A stretch of DNA of 64,000 bases from Symbiodinium microadriaticum (taxonomy: Eukaryota > Sar > Dinophyceae > Suessiales > Symbiodiniaceae), in the NCBI GenBank assembly GCA_001939145.1, contig LSRX01000664.1:161756-225755 (forward strand). Direction: 5' to 3'. Both the position numbers and the translations under genes were made by a program. Under the pieces are notes generated by a model. The model was not told the DNA's origin. It did not search any database and saw only the letters and a program-made list of their open reading frames with translations. Numbering within the stretch: the first letter of the stretch is position 1; the number at the start of each line of letters is the position of its first letter. Shown one piece after another: positions 47,678 to 59,170 of this stretch.

Positions 47678-50600
47678 ATGCAGAAAGCAGAACTTGATGG
47701 AGTACGGCAGCGCTTGCACAGCTTCAAGGTGAGCCTCCTCGAAGCTCAAAGCGTCATAGTGCAGAGGCTCGATGCTGAGCTGAGGCGGGTCCCGAAAGAG
47801 AATTGCTACCCTACTCCCAAGCTTCCACGATAAGCAAAGTCCTTATCAGAAGGACAACATGTTTTCCCGAAAGCATCGCGAAGGGTTCTTCCGTGCGGAG
47901 CCCTTCAGAGAATTACATAGGACCAAGTACGCACATCGATAGTATCGAGTGCATAGTACACCGAGTGAAATAGATCAGCGTGAAGTACGTCGAGTGAAGT
48001 GCATCGAGTCAAGTTCATAGTACACAGAGTAAATTGCATAGTACACAGAGTGAAGTAGATCAGAGTGAAGTACATCGAGTGAAGTGCATCGAGTCAAGTG
48101 CATAGTACACAGAGCGAAGTACATCAGAGTGAAGTACATCGAGTGAAGTGCATCGAGTCAAGTGCATAGTACACAGAGTACATAGTACACAGACTACATC
48201 AGAGTGAAGAGTAGCCGACTTATCTATATCTCTCTTAAAGTTGAAATACTCTTTCTAAAGCCGGAGCCAGCACCGTGCCATCGATCGGGAATGCAACCCT
48301 TACCATGGATTGGCGTGGTCGAACGCTTGAACGCGAGGTAAAGTTGCAAGGTTTCGGCGTGACGCGCAACCCTTCCCACGGATTGGCGAGGTCGAACACT
48401 TGAACGCGAGGTAAAGTTGCAAGGTTTCGGCGTGACGCGCAACCCTTCCCATGGATTGGCGAGGTCGAACGCGTGAACGCGAGGTAAACTTGCAACTTCA
48501 GCAGTAGTACAGTACTAGTACAGTAGTAGTACAGTAGTAGTACAGCAGTAGTACAGTAGTAGTACAGTAGTACAGTAGTAGTACAGTAATAGTACAGTAG
48601 TAGTACAGTAGTACAGTAGTAGTACAGTAGTACAATAGTAGTACAGTAGTAGTTCAGTAGTAGTTCAGTAGTAGTACAGTAGTAGTACAGTAGTACAGTA
48701 GTAGTACAGCAGTACACTAGTAGTACAGTAGTAGCGTCGAGTGTGGGTGACAAACGCAGAGTGAAGTGACGATAAACATAGAGCCGAGATACACGTAGTC
48801 CAAAGAGTCGAGTACATCGAGTACCCTAAACCCTAAACCCTAAGTACATAGATGATAATAGATGACAAACATAGAGGCACGATGCACATAGAGTCAAGTA
48901 CATGTAAGGTATTAAATAGAGTCGAGTGCGGGTGACAAACACAGAGTGAAGTGACGATAAACATAGAGTGGAGATACACGTAGAGTCCATAGAGTCAAGT
49001 ACATCGAGTACCCTAAACCCTAAACTCTAAACCTGGACTTTGTATTTGATGACCCTATGCACTTGACTCTGAGACCATATGACTATATGCACTAGATTCT
49101 ATGTACTCAAACTGTGCACTTGACTCTATGACTTTACGTACTTGACTCCATGACTTTACATAGCGCTAAACTCTTGGCAATTTTTTCGGGCCACGCGTCT
49201 TCTAATTCTAGTTTGTTATGCAGAGCTGAGGCAGCTCGAAAAACTCGACACACCGGATGCTGTGGAAACGTTGCCCGTCGATGTGCTGGAGCCAGGTGTG
49301 GTACCACAACCACAGAGCACGGAAACAAAGAGCGCATGGGATGTCCCGAAGCCGCCAGAGTTGGCAGACATTCCAGCAGTTGACTCATCGGTGCAGGCTG
49401 CAGGGAGGAACTCCGTGAGGAGCCAGGTCGATTCACCCTTGGCTTTCAACAGATTGTCGACGCAGGGTGCAGGGAGGAACTCCGTGAGGAGCGAGGTCGA
49501 TTCACCCTTGGCTTTCAACAGTTTGTCGACAGTGGCGAAAAACCGCCGGAAGCACATGTCTTGGATCCACAAGAACCAGCAGGCCGACCTACCCAGATCG
49601 GTAAAAGGTACCAGAAACACACAGCCTGTGTTCTCGCAGCTTCATGCGCAGTTCGCAACAGACAGAGTGCGCCAGCAAGCAATACAAGAGTTTGACAACA
49701 CTCTTGTAGAAGGGGCGACAGAAACTATTTGGACGCGCATGGTGCAGCATGGAATGTTTGAGCGGATATCCTTGCTCATGATCTACTTGAACGCATTGTG
49801 GCTGGCGATTGACATTGAATACAACGATGCAGACGTGGTTTGGCAAGCAGAGCCCCTGTTCATCGCGGTGGAAGTCGTGTTCGTGTTCTACTTCGTGGGA
49901 GAGGCTGTTGTCAGATACATGTCATATTCAGCATCTTGGAAAGCTGTCCGAGACCCCTGGTTCATTTTCGACATGTTACTGGTGGTGATGATGCTATTGG
50001 AAACATGGATTGTCCCCATGTTCTTGCTCGTGCTCCCGGAGAGTGCCCTAACTTGCACAAAGAGTACTGGTAGAAGACGGTCTTACTGCCACATCATGTC
50101 CTGTGACCATGTCAACAGGTGATGATTCTGGCGGAAGCTTGGGCAGGACGGTCTCCGTCCTGAGGGTGGCGCGCGTGCTGAGAGTATTGCGGACGGCGCG
50201 AATCGTGCGCGTAGCACGGCAACTGGGCAGGAATACAGTATGTCAGGCTTTCGGGCGTGCCTGCTGGTGGTTGTGCTCCGTTGGCTGTAAGCAGTATTGG
50301 TCACATGGGGCCCGGTGTTCATGTGGACCAAGAGGGAAGGCATGAACATCTTCCAAGGTTCAAAATTCAACGAGGGAGGTCCTTCCCAGGAACATTGTGC
50401 AAGGGGATCCCACAAAGTGAAATCAATTCCGAGGCTGCAGGGCTTAGAAAATCCACGGATGTGTCTGGTGGAGTTAACTCCCCCCTGGATGTCGGCAAGC
50501 CTTTGACAGGGCAGGGTGCGGAAGGGCACATCTTAGGCGAAGGGGCCCTGTGTGATGTGCATCGTTTTTTTAGCCACGGATGCAGGGGCTCAGCTGTGGG

Positions 50601-53600
50601 ACAAAATTCATCGAGGTGTTTGCCCTTCTTGTTAGATTCAGTGCTCGGCCTGCGTGTCGTCCACTCTGCACCCTGCATCCTTTGCCGGTTGCTGCGCAGA
50701 CTGTTGAAGTCTTGAGAGCTTGCGAGGTCGATCGTTTCGAAGTTTGAGAACGTGCTGAGTTCGAAAGCTTGACGAACCACCGAATCCCGAGTCTGAGAGC
50801 TTGCAGGATTTCAATGTTCGAAATCTCGGAAGTGTGAACTCCGGAATGCTTGATCTGCCGTTCAAGGGTAGGCATATATGTATTATGATGCCTGTAGAGG
50901 ATGAACTAAGTTGTTCGAATGCTCCCGCTCTCAAACTCAAATTTCCCAGCGTTCATCTTGTTTCATCATCTCCGAAATCGTGCTCCCCTCAGTTTCAGTT
51001 TCAACATTTCGAAGTTGCAGCCTGTTTGATCTGCGGTCTTACACAACTTCTTAGTTCTCCAATACCAAGCCTTTAATATTAAAACCTTTTTGGTTTTGAT
51101 AATTTAGTAGCAATCTGAAAAATTAACCTTCTATTTCCCGGCTTCTTGGGTAAGTAAGGCTTACAAAACCAAGCCGCAGAGCCGCCACATGGAGCCCCTC
51201 GGAACCCCCAAATCCGCCGCGGGGTCCCGACCTTCGCGGCTTCAATCCTAAAACCTGGCGGTCCGCGAAATCCGTGGCATTTTTGGTTTCGTGCCGCCTA
51301 TCAAACTCGAAAGCTTTTGTTCTCCAGAGTACTCAAACAAACTCTCAAACTCCACTCATGGCCTAGGTGTTGAAGCTTCGCGAAAACTGGAGTTCTGTTT
51401 GCATTCGTGGCGCCTGTCTTGTCCCCAAACCCCCTGGTCAAAAACGAGCGTGCTCGCAATGAACTAGCTGCTATAGTGGTTTGCGCATTTGCTGCTACCC
51501 AGTGCCATATTGCGGCGGCTTACGTTGACAGTTGTTGCACAGAAATCTCAAGTTTCGCGAACAGACCCAAGTCTTGATCCATTTGCCCTTTACGGCTGAA
51601 GGGTGCTCCCCGGATGGCATGCTCTAGAACTAGTGCGAGTGCATTGCAGGCATGCTGCAATTCACAAGCAGCACCCGAGATAATAATGGATTCGAAATGG
51701 AACATGGATCCATTATTTTTTGGAGGGCCTGGACCCATAGAAAATAATAATAATAATAATAATAGTAATAATAATAATAATAATGGCGCCCCCCTGAAAA
51801 ATAATGGATTGGAAATGGAAAATGGATCCATTATTTTCCTGTGGCGAGAAACAATAAGAACAAATAATAATAATGGCCCCCCCCCCCCCCCCCTGAAAAA
51901 TAATGGATTGGAAATGGAAAATGGATCCATTATTTTCCTGTAGCTAGAAACAATAAGAAGTAATAATAATAATAATGCCCCCCCCGCCCGCGGACCCCCC
52001 TGATTGGAAATGGAAAATGGATCCATTATGTTCCTGTAGCTAGAAACAATAAGAACACATAATAGTAGTAGTAGTATCACTTGTTGTTGCTGTCGCAAGG
52101 CATCTCGAAACAATAATCATGGCTGCCCCCCGGGGTTCTTAAAAAGTTTCGGGTGCGCCCTCGCAATTCAATATCGAGTCAGGTACATGCCAGAGCTCCT
52201 GATCTTGATAAAAGGGCTCATGGTGGCAGCCCGTTCGGTGTTCTTTACATTGGTTTTGCTGCTCCTGATCACTTACGTCTTCAGCATAGCGTTTACGCGG
52301 CTCAGCGAGGCCTGGACCAAGGGTTGGATAGATTTTGTACTTTCATGAGATTGTTGATGGCATGACGTGGAGACATCCGTCAGGGCACCGGCTTGGAGGA
52401 GCACTTTCCATCTATGCCTTCAGCTCTGTTGACCCTCGTCGTGAAGAGTGTCATGCCGGACCGGGAGATCTTCTTCAGAGAAGTAGCGAGCCAGAGTTGG
52501 TTTATGGGGGCTTTGGTCCTTGGCTGCAGAAAGCACATCGGCATTTTCCCGATAAAAAACAGTGCGCTGTGCAAACCACGTAGCTCAATGTTGCTTTCCT
52601 GGCCATAGCAGTCAGCAAAGCTCTGATTCTGCTGAAGGTGCTAATATTCATATTGATCGGATCCCTCATCGTCCTGAACATGCTGGTGGGAATTCTTGTA
52701 GAAGCCGTTCAGACTGTCGCTACGATGGAACACGAGCAAATCCGAGTGGACCTTGCAAAGAACGCTTCTTGGTTAGATGGCTTGATCTACGACCTACTCG
52801 TACCATGTTTGCAAGCTATGCTTGTCTTTGCTCAGGTGTTATGGCAGTTGATTGCCAAGACTTCGGCGGATCAAAACAAAGATAACAAGATCTCTGAAGA
52901 AGAGTTCTTGAAGCGCCTCGACCTGGATGTAACATGTTCGTGCCGTCCGTGCCCATACACTCCGTACACTGGTTTGGTAGCTGCACTGTCATCTCGCCCA
53001 GGCTGATTGAACGAGACGATGCGAGTGAGGCCTTATTGATGCTCGGCGTGGACATGTACGCTGCCAAGGAGTACAGCAAGTCACTCGGAAGATCTTGGAA
53101 GCGATGGGCTGCATTGCGGTGCAGCATCCACTACAGAGAAGCGGTTTCAGTTTCAGGGCCAAGGTAGCGTAAGAGAGCCCAGACAAGCATCCGAGCAACG
53201 TTGGTTCCAGACGTTCGACATTTGTGTTCTTGGCCTTTGTCACTGTCCAAACCCGCCTCTTTGCTCTGTTGACTCCAACGTCCTTCCACGAGTTGCGATC
53301 AAGGTTCAATGAGTCACGTCCCTCGGTTCAGGAGGCACTCGCTCCGACCTTTGGGCTGCAGATCTCTTAGGCATCGTTGCATGCTTAGCTTCCTCTAGAA
53401 GTTCTGTTGGCTTTGATTTTCAGCCGCTCCTGTGCATTTGTTGGGGCAGCGCACTAGGGGCCCCAACATCATGTTGGACCAGATGGCCCTGTCTGCTTTC
53501 GCGTTTGTTGCCTGGAGGAAAACGAAGGCTGGAGGTTGCCTTGAAAGTTTCTGCGGATTTGGGAATCCGTTTGGTGCTTCTTCGTGGCTTAGCACTCCGT

Positions 53601-54247
53601 GCCCGGCGCAGCGAAAGTCACGCCTTCGGATGGGTTGTTCAGGCCGCTTTCAGTTGGCTTGCATCAGCTCGCAGCTCGGCTTTCGGTGCTGCACTTCAGT
53701 CACCTTTGGGGAGGGGGAGAAGGGGGTGGAGGGGCGCTTGTCGAGAGCAGTGTGGAATGGAAGAGAAAGAAGCCTGCACCGCCGCTGCTGCTCTCACGAA
53801 CGATTTCGGATATTCATGGCAGGAGCAGGTTCAAGGCAGATAGTGATATCAGATAGTGAGCCTTCTTGACAGCAGTGACGAACAGCCAGAACCATCTCAT
53901 TCCGTTTTGCTTGAAGGTTGCTTTTTGAGGATGGTGAGCCCTTGACCTTTGGGGAGTTTATGGATGCCATGCTCACACTCCGGGGGTCCAACCAGACCAC
54001 CGTCAAGGACATTGTTAACCTGCGGAAGTTCACAGCAGACGAGTTTTCGCAACTCCATGCGGTTCTGCTGGATGTGTGCCGGTTTCTGGCAGGCTCCTTG
54101 GCTTCAGGACTTGGCAATGCTTCGACTACGAGACTAACACGGTTCCACATAACAGAAGGATGTGTTTCGAAGTGGAAGATGCCGAACATATACATTGTGG
54201 CAACGCACAAAGGGGCATGCTTGATCTCTAGGCATGTCGAGACGTAG
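47678..54247 (+). CDS. VGC-3: single-domain voltage-gated cation channel with EF-hand
   Basis: Nine exons join to 636 aa with frame kept throughout: 47678-47784, 49231-50042, 50119-50218, 52183-52309, 52384-52515, 52638-52763, 52836-52912, 53002-53100, 53917-54247. Exon 1 (MQKAELDGVRQRLHSFKVSL) is the N-terminal helical segment. Exon 2 has an in-frame 23-residue duplication, the basic-Trp motif NRRKHMSWIHK and S1-S3. Exon 3 is S4. Then come S5, the pore (FPSMPSALLTLVVKSVMPDR, filter VMPDR), S6 (SLIVLNMLVGILVEAVQTVA), the EF-hand loop DQNKDNKISEEE with Asn at position 3, and the C-terminal module on one exon without the introns its paralogs have there. Introns 1 (1446 bp) and 3 (1964 bp) are packed with repeats. 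Donors are six GC and two GT. The C-terminus after LDVCRFLAG is longer than in paralogs. The end of exon 53002-53100 is the least certain junction. Confidence 0.88.
47930..48236. repeat. Short-period AGTGAAGTACATCG-type minisatellite
   Basis: Degenerate 10-12 bp motifs (GAGTGAAGT, ACATCGAGT, GCATAGTACACA) repeat through this part of VGC-3 intron 1, with a higher-order repeat of about 70 bp. Confidence 0.85.
48298..48500. repeat. 73-bp tandem repeat, three copies
   Basis: Units start at 48298, 48371 and 48444, each CCTT(A/C)CCA(T/C)GGATTGGCG followed by a GTCGAACGC-type segment and GCGAGGTAAA(G/C)TTGCAA. Only scattered point differences, so a young array. Lies in VGC-3 intron 1. Confidence 0.93.
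48505..48735. repeat. AGTAGTAC-type microsatellite
   Basis: About 230 bp of CAGTAGTAGTA and CAGTAGTA units inside VGC-3 intron 1. Confidence 0.95.
48735..49031. repeat. Duplicated unit ending in telomere-type CCCTAAA repeats
   Basis: Two copies (48735-48843 and 48921-49031) of a unit with GTCGAGTG(T/C)GGGTGACAAAC, AGAGTGAAGTGACGATAAAC and ACATCGAGTACCCTAAACCC. Each ends in about 20 bp of CCCTAAA repeat (48824-48843, 49011-49031). TTTAGGG is the telomere repeat reported from dinoflagellates. These are interstitial, within VGC-3 intron 1. Confidence 0.9.
49393..49530 (+). repeat. In-frame 69-bp tandem duplication in VGC-3 exon 2
   Basis: Units 49393-49461 and 49462-49530 are almost identical and encode two 23-residue copies of a segment with GRNSVRS(Q/E)VDSPLAFN. 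The length is a multiple of three, so the frame is kept. It lies in the variable linker between the N-terminal helix and the basic-Trp motif. Confidence 0.95.
51682..52085. repeat. About 100-bp tandem repeat with inverted ends and poly-C spacers
   Basis: Four units in VGC-3 intron 3. Three contain the 10-bp inverted repeat AATAATGGAT ... ATCCATTATT (51682-51691/51708-51717, 51800-51809/51826-51835, 51899-51908/51925-51934); the fourth keeps only a right half at 52021-52029. Between units are AATAAT runs and C runs of up to 17. Confidence 0.92.
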
Positions 54248-55869
54248 GCGACAGGCAGATGTCAGAGCTGAGCACCTCTCAAACGGTTCGTGTTTGCAGC
54301 ATCTGCAAGCAGTGTGGCTGGTGCAAGTTCCAAGTTGTGCACAGTCTTCAGGATACATGGAGTGTCAACGTCCAGTTTAGTTCGTTCTACATCCACCGAC
54401 GATATTCGATGCTAAAGGCGCTGCTACATGCACGGTATTGAGACTACACCATGTGTGGACGTATCGGCTCGGATGATGTTCGGCCGGTTTGTTCATCGTT
54501 GCGTTGATTTGTTGCTGCTTGGAGTCGTGTGAGAGCACATGTCCCCGCAGCGACTAAGGCCAGGGCATGTCCGAGAAGCTGGCTCAGGATTTATCTCATG
54601 AAATGGCCTCCCTGCAAAAGGAATGACTCGTTCGCAAGTTTAAGTGATGGAAGGTCGTCTACAGTCGTAGGACCTGACAAATCAGCGCTTCAATTGAGCT
54701 AATGCGACGATCGAGCGCTGTCTACGACGAAAACTGTCACAATATGTGACGCCTGATCAGTGCCCGCTGTTGAAACTATATCTGTCACACCTTCCTTGCT
54801 GCATGACAGAAGAAATTTGCTTGCATGGCTTACCGCCTCAAACCGCAAAGAACGTCATCCTCCGGTTTGCCTTCCAAGACAACACGAGTCTTAGTCGTTT
54901 CAGCGCGCAACACAGTCGATGCCAAGCCCGGATGCATGCAGATGCAAAGCACCTAGCGATGCCTTCCTTTACTTTCTTTCGGCTGCTTCGGCTACTTTAC
55001 CCCGTATTTCGTCATTGTCCTTGCCTCGAAGAGACACAGGACACATCTGCATGCGCAAGCGAGCGCGCAGGTGTAATGGCTCTAGCGCCGAATGCACCCT
55101 GAAGTAAAGTGGAAACCAGCATCATTCCAGTAGCCTTTTACACTTGTTCACTCTAGTCTCAATTGTGGACAAACTAACGCTACCTTAGTTGACATGTTGA
55201 GACTGCATTCCGGTGCTGAGTTTGCCAGCAACCTACAGCTGTTTCACCAAGGTCAGATGTGCAGCAGGATCTGCGTTCGCAAGTAGGGGCTTGTCAGGGG
55301 AGTGTTGTTGCCTTTGTTGCACTTGACTTCTGAACCGCATCGACCCTAGCTGCATGCAGCGTGCGTGGTGCTGCAACTCAGTGGAGCTGAATTCGCAAGC
55401 AAAAGAAGAAGCGTAAATTGAGCTCGACTCGGTGTTTCGTTTTCCTAAAGCGTCACCGCAAGCGATTGGACGAACGGCTTTCGGTACTAGTAGATGTTCC
55501 AGCTGCACGGAGACACCGTTTGAGTTAAACTACAGTAAGGTTTGTCGCTTTTTCCGAGAGCATGTGAAACCCGGTCCCTGTCACCATGGAAGATCTCGGA
55601 GGATAGTTCGATCATTGCAGCAGGCTGCAGTGGAGCTGCGTGCGGGATCAGTTGTGGCAGAGCGCACGGCGGTGCATGATTCAATGCGGTTCAGTGCATC
55701 CCTTTGCCAGCTGCTACTTTTGCCTTGCCCGTCCTCGAGCAAAGAAGGCGACGGTAGTTCAGGCGCAAAACACCACAGAGTCAAGACCAAGAGCTGCCGG
55801 CAGGTACTGGTAGGAACTTTTCTCAAGTGCCGCGTCCCGAACGTTCGCAACGCATCCCGCTGTTCCGCC
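54248..55869. other. Spacer between VGC-3 and VGC-4
   Basis: No gene recognised. The frame of VGC-4 stays open upstream to an ATG at 55432, but homology with VGC-5 places the start at 55870, so 55432-55869 is more likely leader or spacer. Confidence 0.5.
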
Positions 55870-58001
55870 ATGCCGTGGCCGCGGAAGTCCAGTGAGAGCC
55901 TGAAGGCGGCTGCCAGCAGCCTGGCAGCTATTCGCCAAGAGCTCTTCCTTAGCCACCAGCAGCTTGTTCAGAAGTTGGACGCAGAGTTGGTGCGCATCCA
56001 GAACTTGTGCTCGACTTCTGCAGACTCTTTGGGGCCAGCGGAGTTCGCGGCTTTATCGGAATCCGGCTCCCGTGGGTCGAAAGGCGATGGACCTGCTCCT
56101 GTCTCTGCGGTCATGCAGCTCCCCGGAATGCCCGAGGAGAGCGATGGTCAGCAGGACAAGGAGCAGAAGGAACCGGCTGGCGATGTCAACGAGCCAGTAG
56201 GGCCAGTAGCTTCCGCCTCCCTTGCAACCTTCACGACAATCGCCGAACAACGGAAGAAGCACATGGCCTGGATTCGAAAAGTGGAGGATGGCAAAGTGCC
56301 GAGAGGGTCTAAGATTGATGCGGACGATGAGGAAGAGAGCCGCGTTTTCTCTCGGCTCAACCCAGAATTTGCAGCACAAAAAGTCCGCAAAGATGCTATT
56401 TCCAAGTTTGGTTCGAACTTGCCGGATGAGACTTCCTCCTACACGAACTGTTGTACACGAATTGTTCAGCATTCATGCTTTGAGCGGCTGTCCATGATGG
56501 TGATTGGCATGAATGCCTTGTGGATTGCTATTGACATTGAGATCAACCAAGCCGAAACACTCCTACAAGCAGGCGTTGGGACGATCTTGGCGGAAGCGGC
56601 GTTCTTCCTCTACTTCACGGCTGAGTTGTTCATCCGGTTTTGGGCGCAGCAGCACGCCAGGAACCTGCTCAAAGACTACTGGTTCCTTTTTGATGCGGGG
56701 CTTGTGATGCTCATGCTGCTAGAGACATGGCTCGTACCTGCAATCATTTTGATGGTCGGAGCTGGAGAAGCTGGTGGCCTCGGGCGTGCCGCAAGCGTTC
56801 TGCGGGTTGTCCGTTTGCTTCGTGTCCTTCGCACAGCACGGATAGCAAGGATTGCACGCTACATGCCAGAGCTTATGATTTTGATCAAAGGGCTCATCGT
56901 GGCAGCGCGATCGGTGTTCTTCACCTTGGTTTTGTTGCTGTTGATGACCTACGTGTTCAGCATTGCTCTCGTGTCACTAAGTCAGGGCCCAGACTTACAT
57001 CAAGTACAAGTCCTGTTTCCGTCGGTGCCCAGGGCCGTGTTGAGGCTTTTGGTGCAGTGCACCATGCCAGATTCGGAAGCTTTCTTTCAGAGCCTGGAAG
57101 ACGAAAGCATTCTCATGGCGGCATTGTTCTTGGTGTTCATCTTGGCCGGGTCCCTCATTGTCCTCAACATGTTGGTGGGCATTCTGGTCGAGGCTGTGCA
57201 AACGGTCGCGACCATGGAGCATGAGCAGATCCATGTGGACTTTGCGCAACGGGCTCCTCGGCACCGGCTTGTTTCCATGTTCGAGCATGGCAGAAGTTTG
57301 CGTCGAATAAGGTGCTCCACAATCTCATCCAACAGGGTAATGCTGATGAAGACGGTGACAACTTGATTTCTGAAGGCGAGTTCGAAAGGCAAGGATGAGT
57401 TTTCCAGATTCATGTTTTGTGGCAGCTGCCCTACATAGGCCTTTCCGTGCTCTTCGCCTATAGCTTTTTAGATGCTGAGATTCAGCTGCGATTTGGGTTT
57501 TTTTTTGCGGCAAAGTCTGCAGGCTCTTGGAGAGGCCAGAGGCTTTCTCGGCTCTGACTCGGCTGGGGGTCGATATCTTCGCGGCACGTGAGTACGGAAA
57601 GCCGCTCGGGCACAGCAACAGCAGTGGGAGTTCTAGTCCTCGCTTCCCTGGACCCAGGCTGCTGTTCGAGGACGGTGTGCCTCTGACCTTCCCGGAGTTC
57701 ATGGAATCCATTCTGACCCTTCGTGGTTCCTTGATAAGCAGCCTTATACAAGTTGAGGCAGAACCATATGGGTACATGCATTTGGCCTGACCGCCTGGTT
57801 TCCTGGCGAGGCTCAAATCAGACCACCGTGAAGGATATCGTCAACTTGCGCAAGTTTGTGGCCCAAGAGTTCTCCAACTTGCACACCATTCTGATGGATT
57901 TCTTCCACTTGGTGGGCGGTCTCTCCGACCAAGTTCATCTAGGAGTTGCTCACTTCAATGCAGCTTGTACAGCTTGCTCCCCAGCTCAGGCTCACCCGTG
58001 A
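55870..58001 (+). CDS. VGC-4: single-domain voltage-gated cation channel with EF-hand
   Basis: Four exons (55870-57252, 57312-57388, 57523-57725, 57811-58001) give 617 aa in one frame. Residues about 10-55 are a helical segment (AIRQELFLSHQQLVQKLDAE), about 127-136 the motif QRKKHMAWIRK, S1 about 205-225, S2 239-258, S3 270-297, S4 308-330 with seven Arg at every third residue, S5 347-370, pore 384-404 (FPSVPRAVLRLLVQCTMPDS, filter TMPDS) and S6 411-446. An EF-hand loop DEDGDNLISEGE lies near 472-483, and the LLFEDGVPLTF module and DIVNLRKFVAQEF follow. The start is chosen because MPWPRKSSE aligns with MPLSPKSHE of VGC-5; the frame is also open upstream to 55432. The whole membrane domain is intronless. 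Introns are 59, 134 and 85 bp with GC, GC and GT donors. Likely forms tetramers, perhaps with the neighbouring paralogs, and is likely tuned by Ca2+ through the EF-hand. Confidence 0.92.
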
Positions 58002-59170
58002 GCACATCGAGGACATCGATGTTAGAGCTTCCAGGCCAAACTCGGCAATGACGCACCCCGTCCAGCATTAGCTGCAAAAATTAAAGCAACACAAAGCGTA
58101 AGGACTTCTGGGATCCATGTGCACTCAGGCCTGGAGAGCGGGCATACTTGGATGCTGTTCGACATACTGGCGCTTGAGGCATGGAGCTGCAGTTCATGCT
58201 GCTGAGCCATCAAGGTATCCAACAGTATGGCAGTTGCCCCTGGACCTAGTAAGTTGCAGGACTTAATCAGAGAGGACTTTTGTCATTACAAAGTGCGCCG
58301 TTGTGTCTCACCGCTGGCTCAGGGCTGTTTGCCCCTCGTAGGTGCATGCCACCAAGAATCATGCTTACGCATCTGCCGCTGGCTATTTTCGGTGATTGAG
58401 TATGTGTAGACGAACTCGTATTAAGATCTAAGGTACTGTTACTGGTAGGTAGAGTGGCCTTTAGTTTGAGAACAAGCCGTGGTGGCGCGGCTTGAAGTGT
58501 CGTATTTTAAGTCTTCATGGCGTCACCATGAGGCCACAAATTCCGCGGCAGTAGGGTGCCAAGTGTTGCTCTGCTTGCCAGAAGAATACATTCATGTGTT
58601 CAATGGACAGACAGGCCCATCTCCAAGGATGTGCTCAGTCTGTGCATGAAATTGTTTCACCAGCGGTGCTCAAGCATCCTATTTTTTCAGTCTAAGGACT
58701 CTGACTCATAAACTAGTTGCTTGCTGAAGGAAGCCAATGGTGCGGGTGACAGGAGACCAGTCAGGAGAACAGGGCGAAAACAGTTAAGGCTAAGTCATGT
58801 AACTAAATTCTCGAATTCTCGTGTGCATGGCTCCTGATGCGGCAACTTCGAAATGCGAAACACTTGCCGAGTTCTTGTACATGGTGGCATCAAGCAGGGC
58901 CGAGAGCATCAGGACGGGAGTTGTTGCGTCGCGAGGAGACGCGCATGCTCCGGGTTTTGTGCTGTGCGATGCATGAGATTGTTTGCTTACTTGACTTGGA
59001 GTCGCATGCAGCAGCATGTCTGGCTAACAGCAGGACTTGTGCAAATGTAGTGTCCCAGACCCACGCAGTAAGTACCTCAGAAACACGTTGGATCACTAGA
59101 TCGTGCTGTCACAGCGCATTCAGCTGTTGTTCTTTGGCTGTGCGTTCGAGTTGGCGGGTGCTGCCGGAAC
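58002..59170. other. Spacer between VGC-4 and VGC-5
   Basis: About 1.2 kb with no recognised coding sequence. It is the shortest spacer in the array, and probably contains the 3' end of VGC-4 and the leader of VGC-5. Confidence 0.55.

Noticed and set aside
55432..55869. Upstream extension of VGC-4 to the ATG at 55432
   Set aside because: Alignment with VGC-5 places the start at 55870, and the extension has no counterpart in any paralog; not fully excluded.
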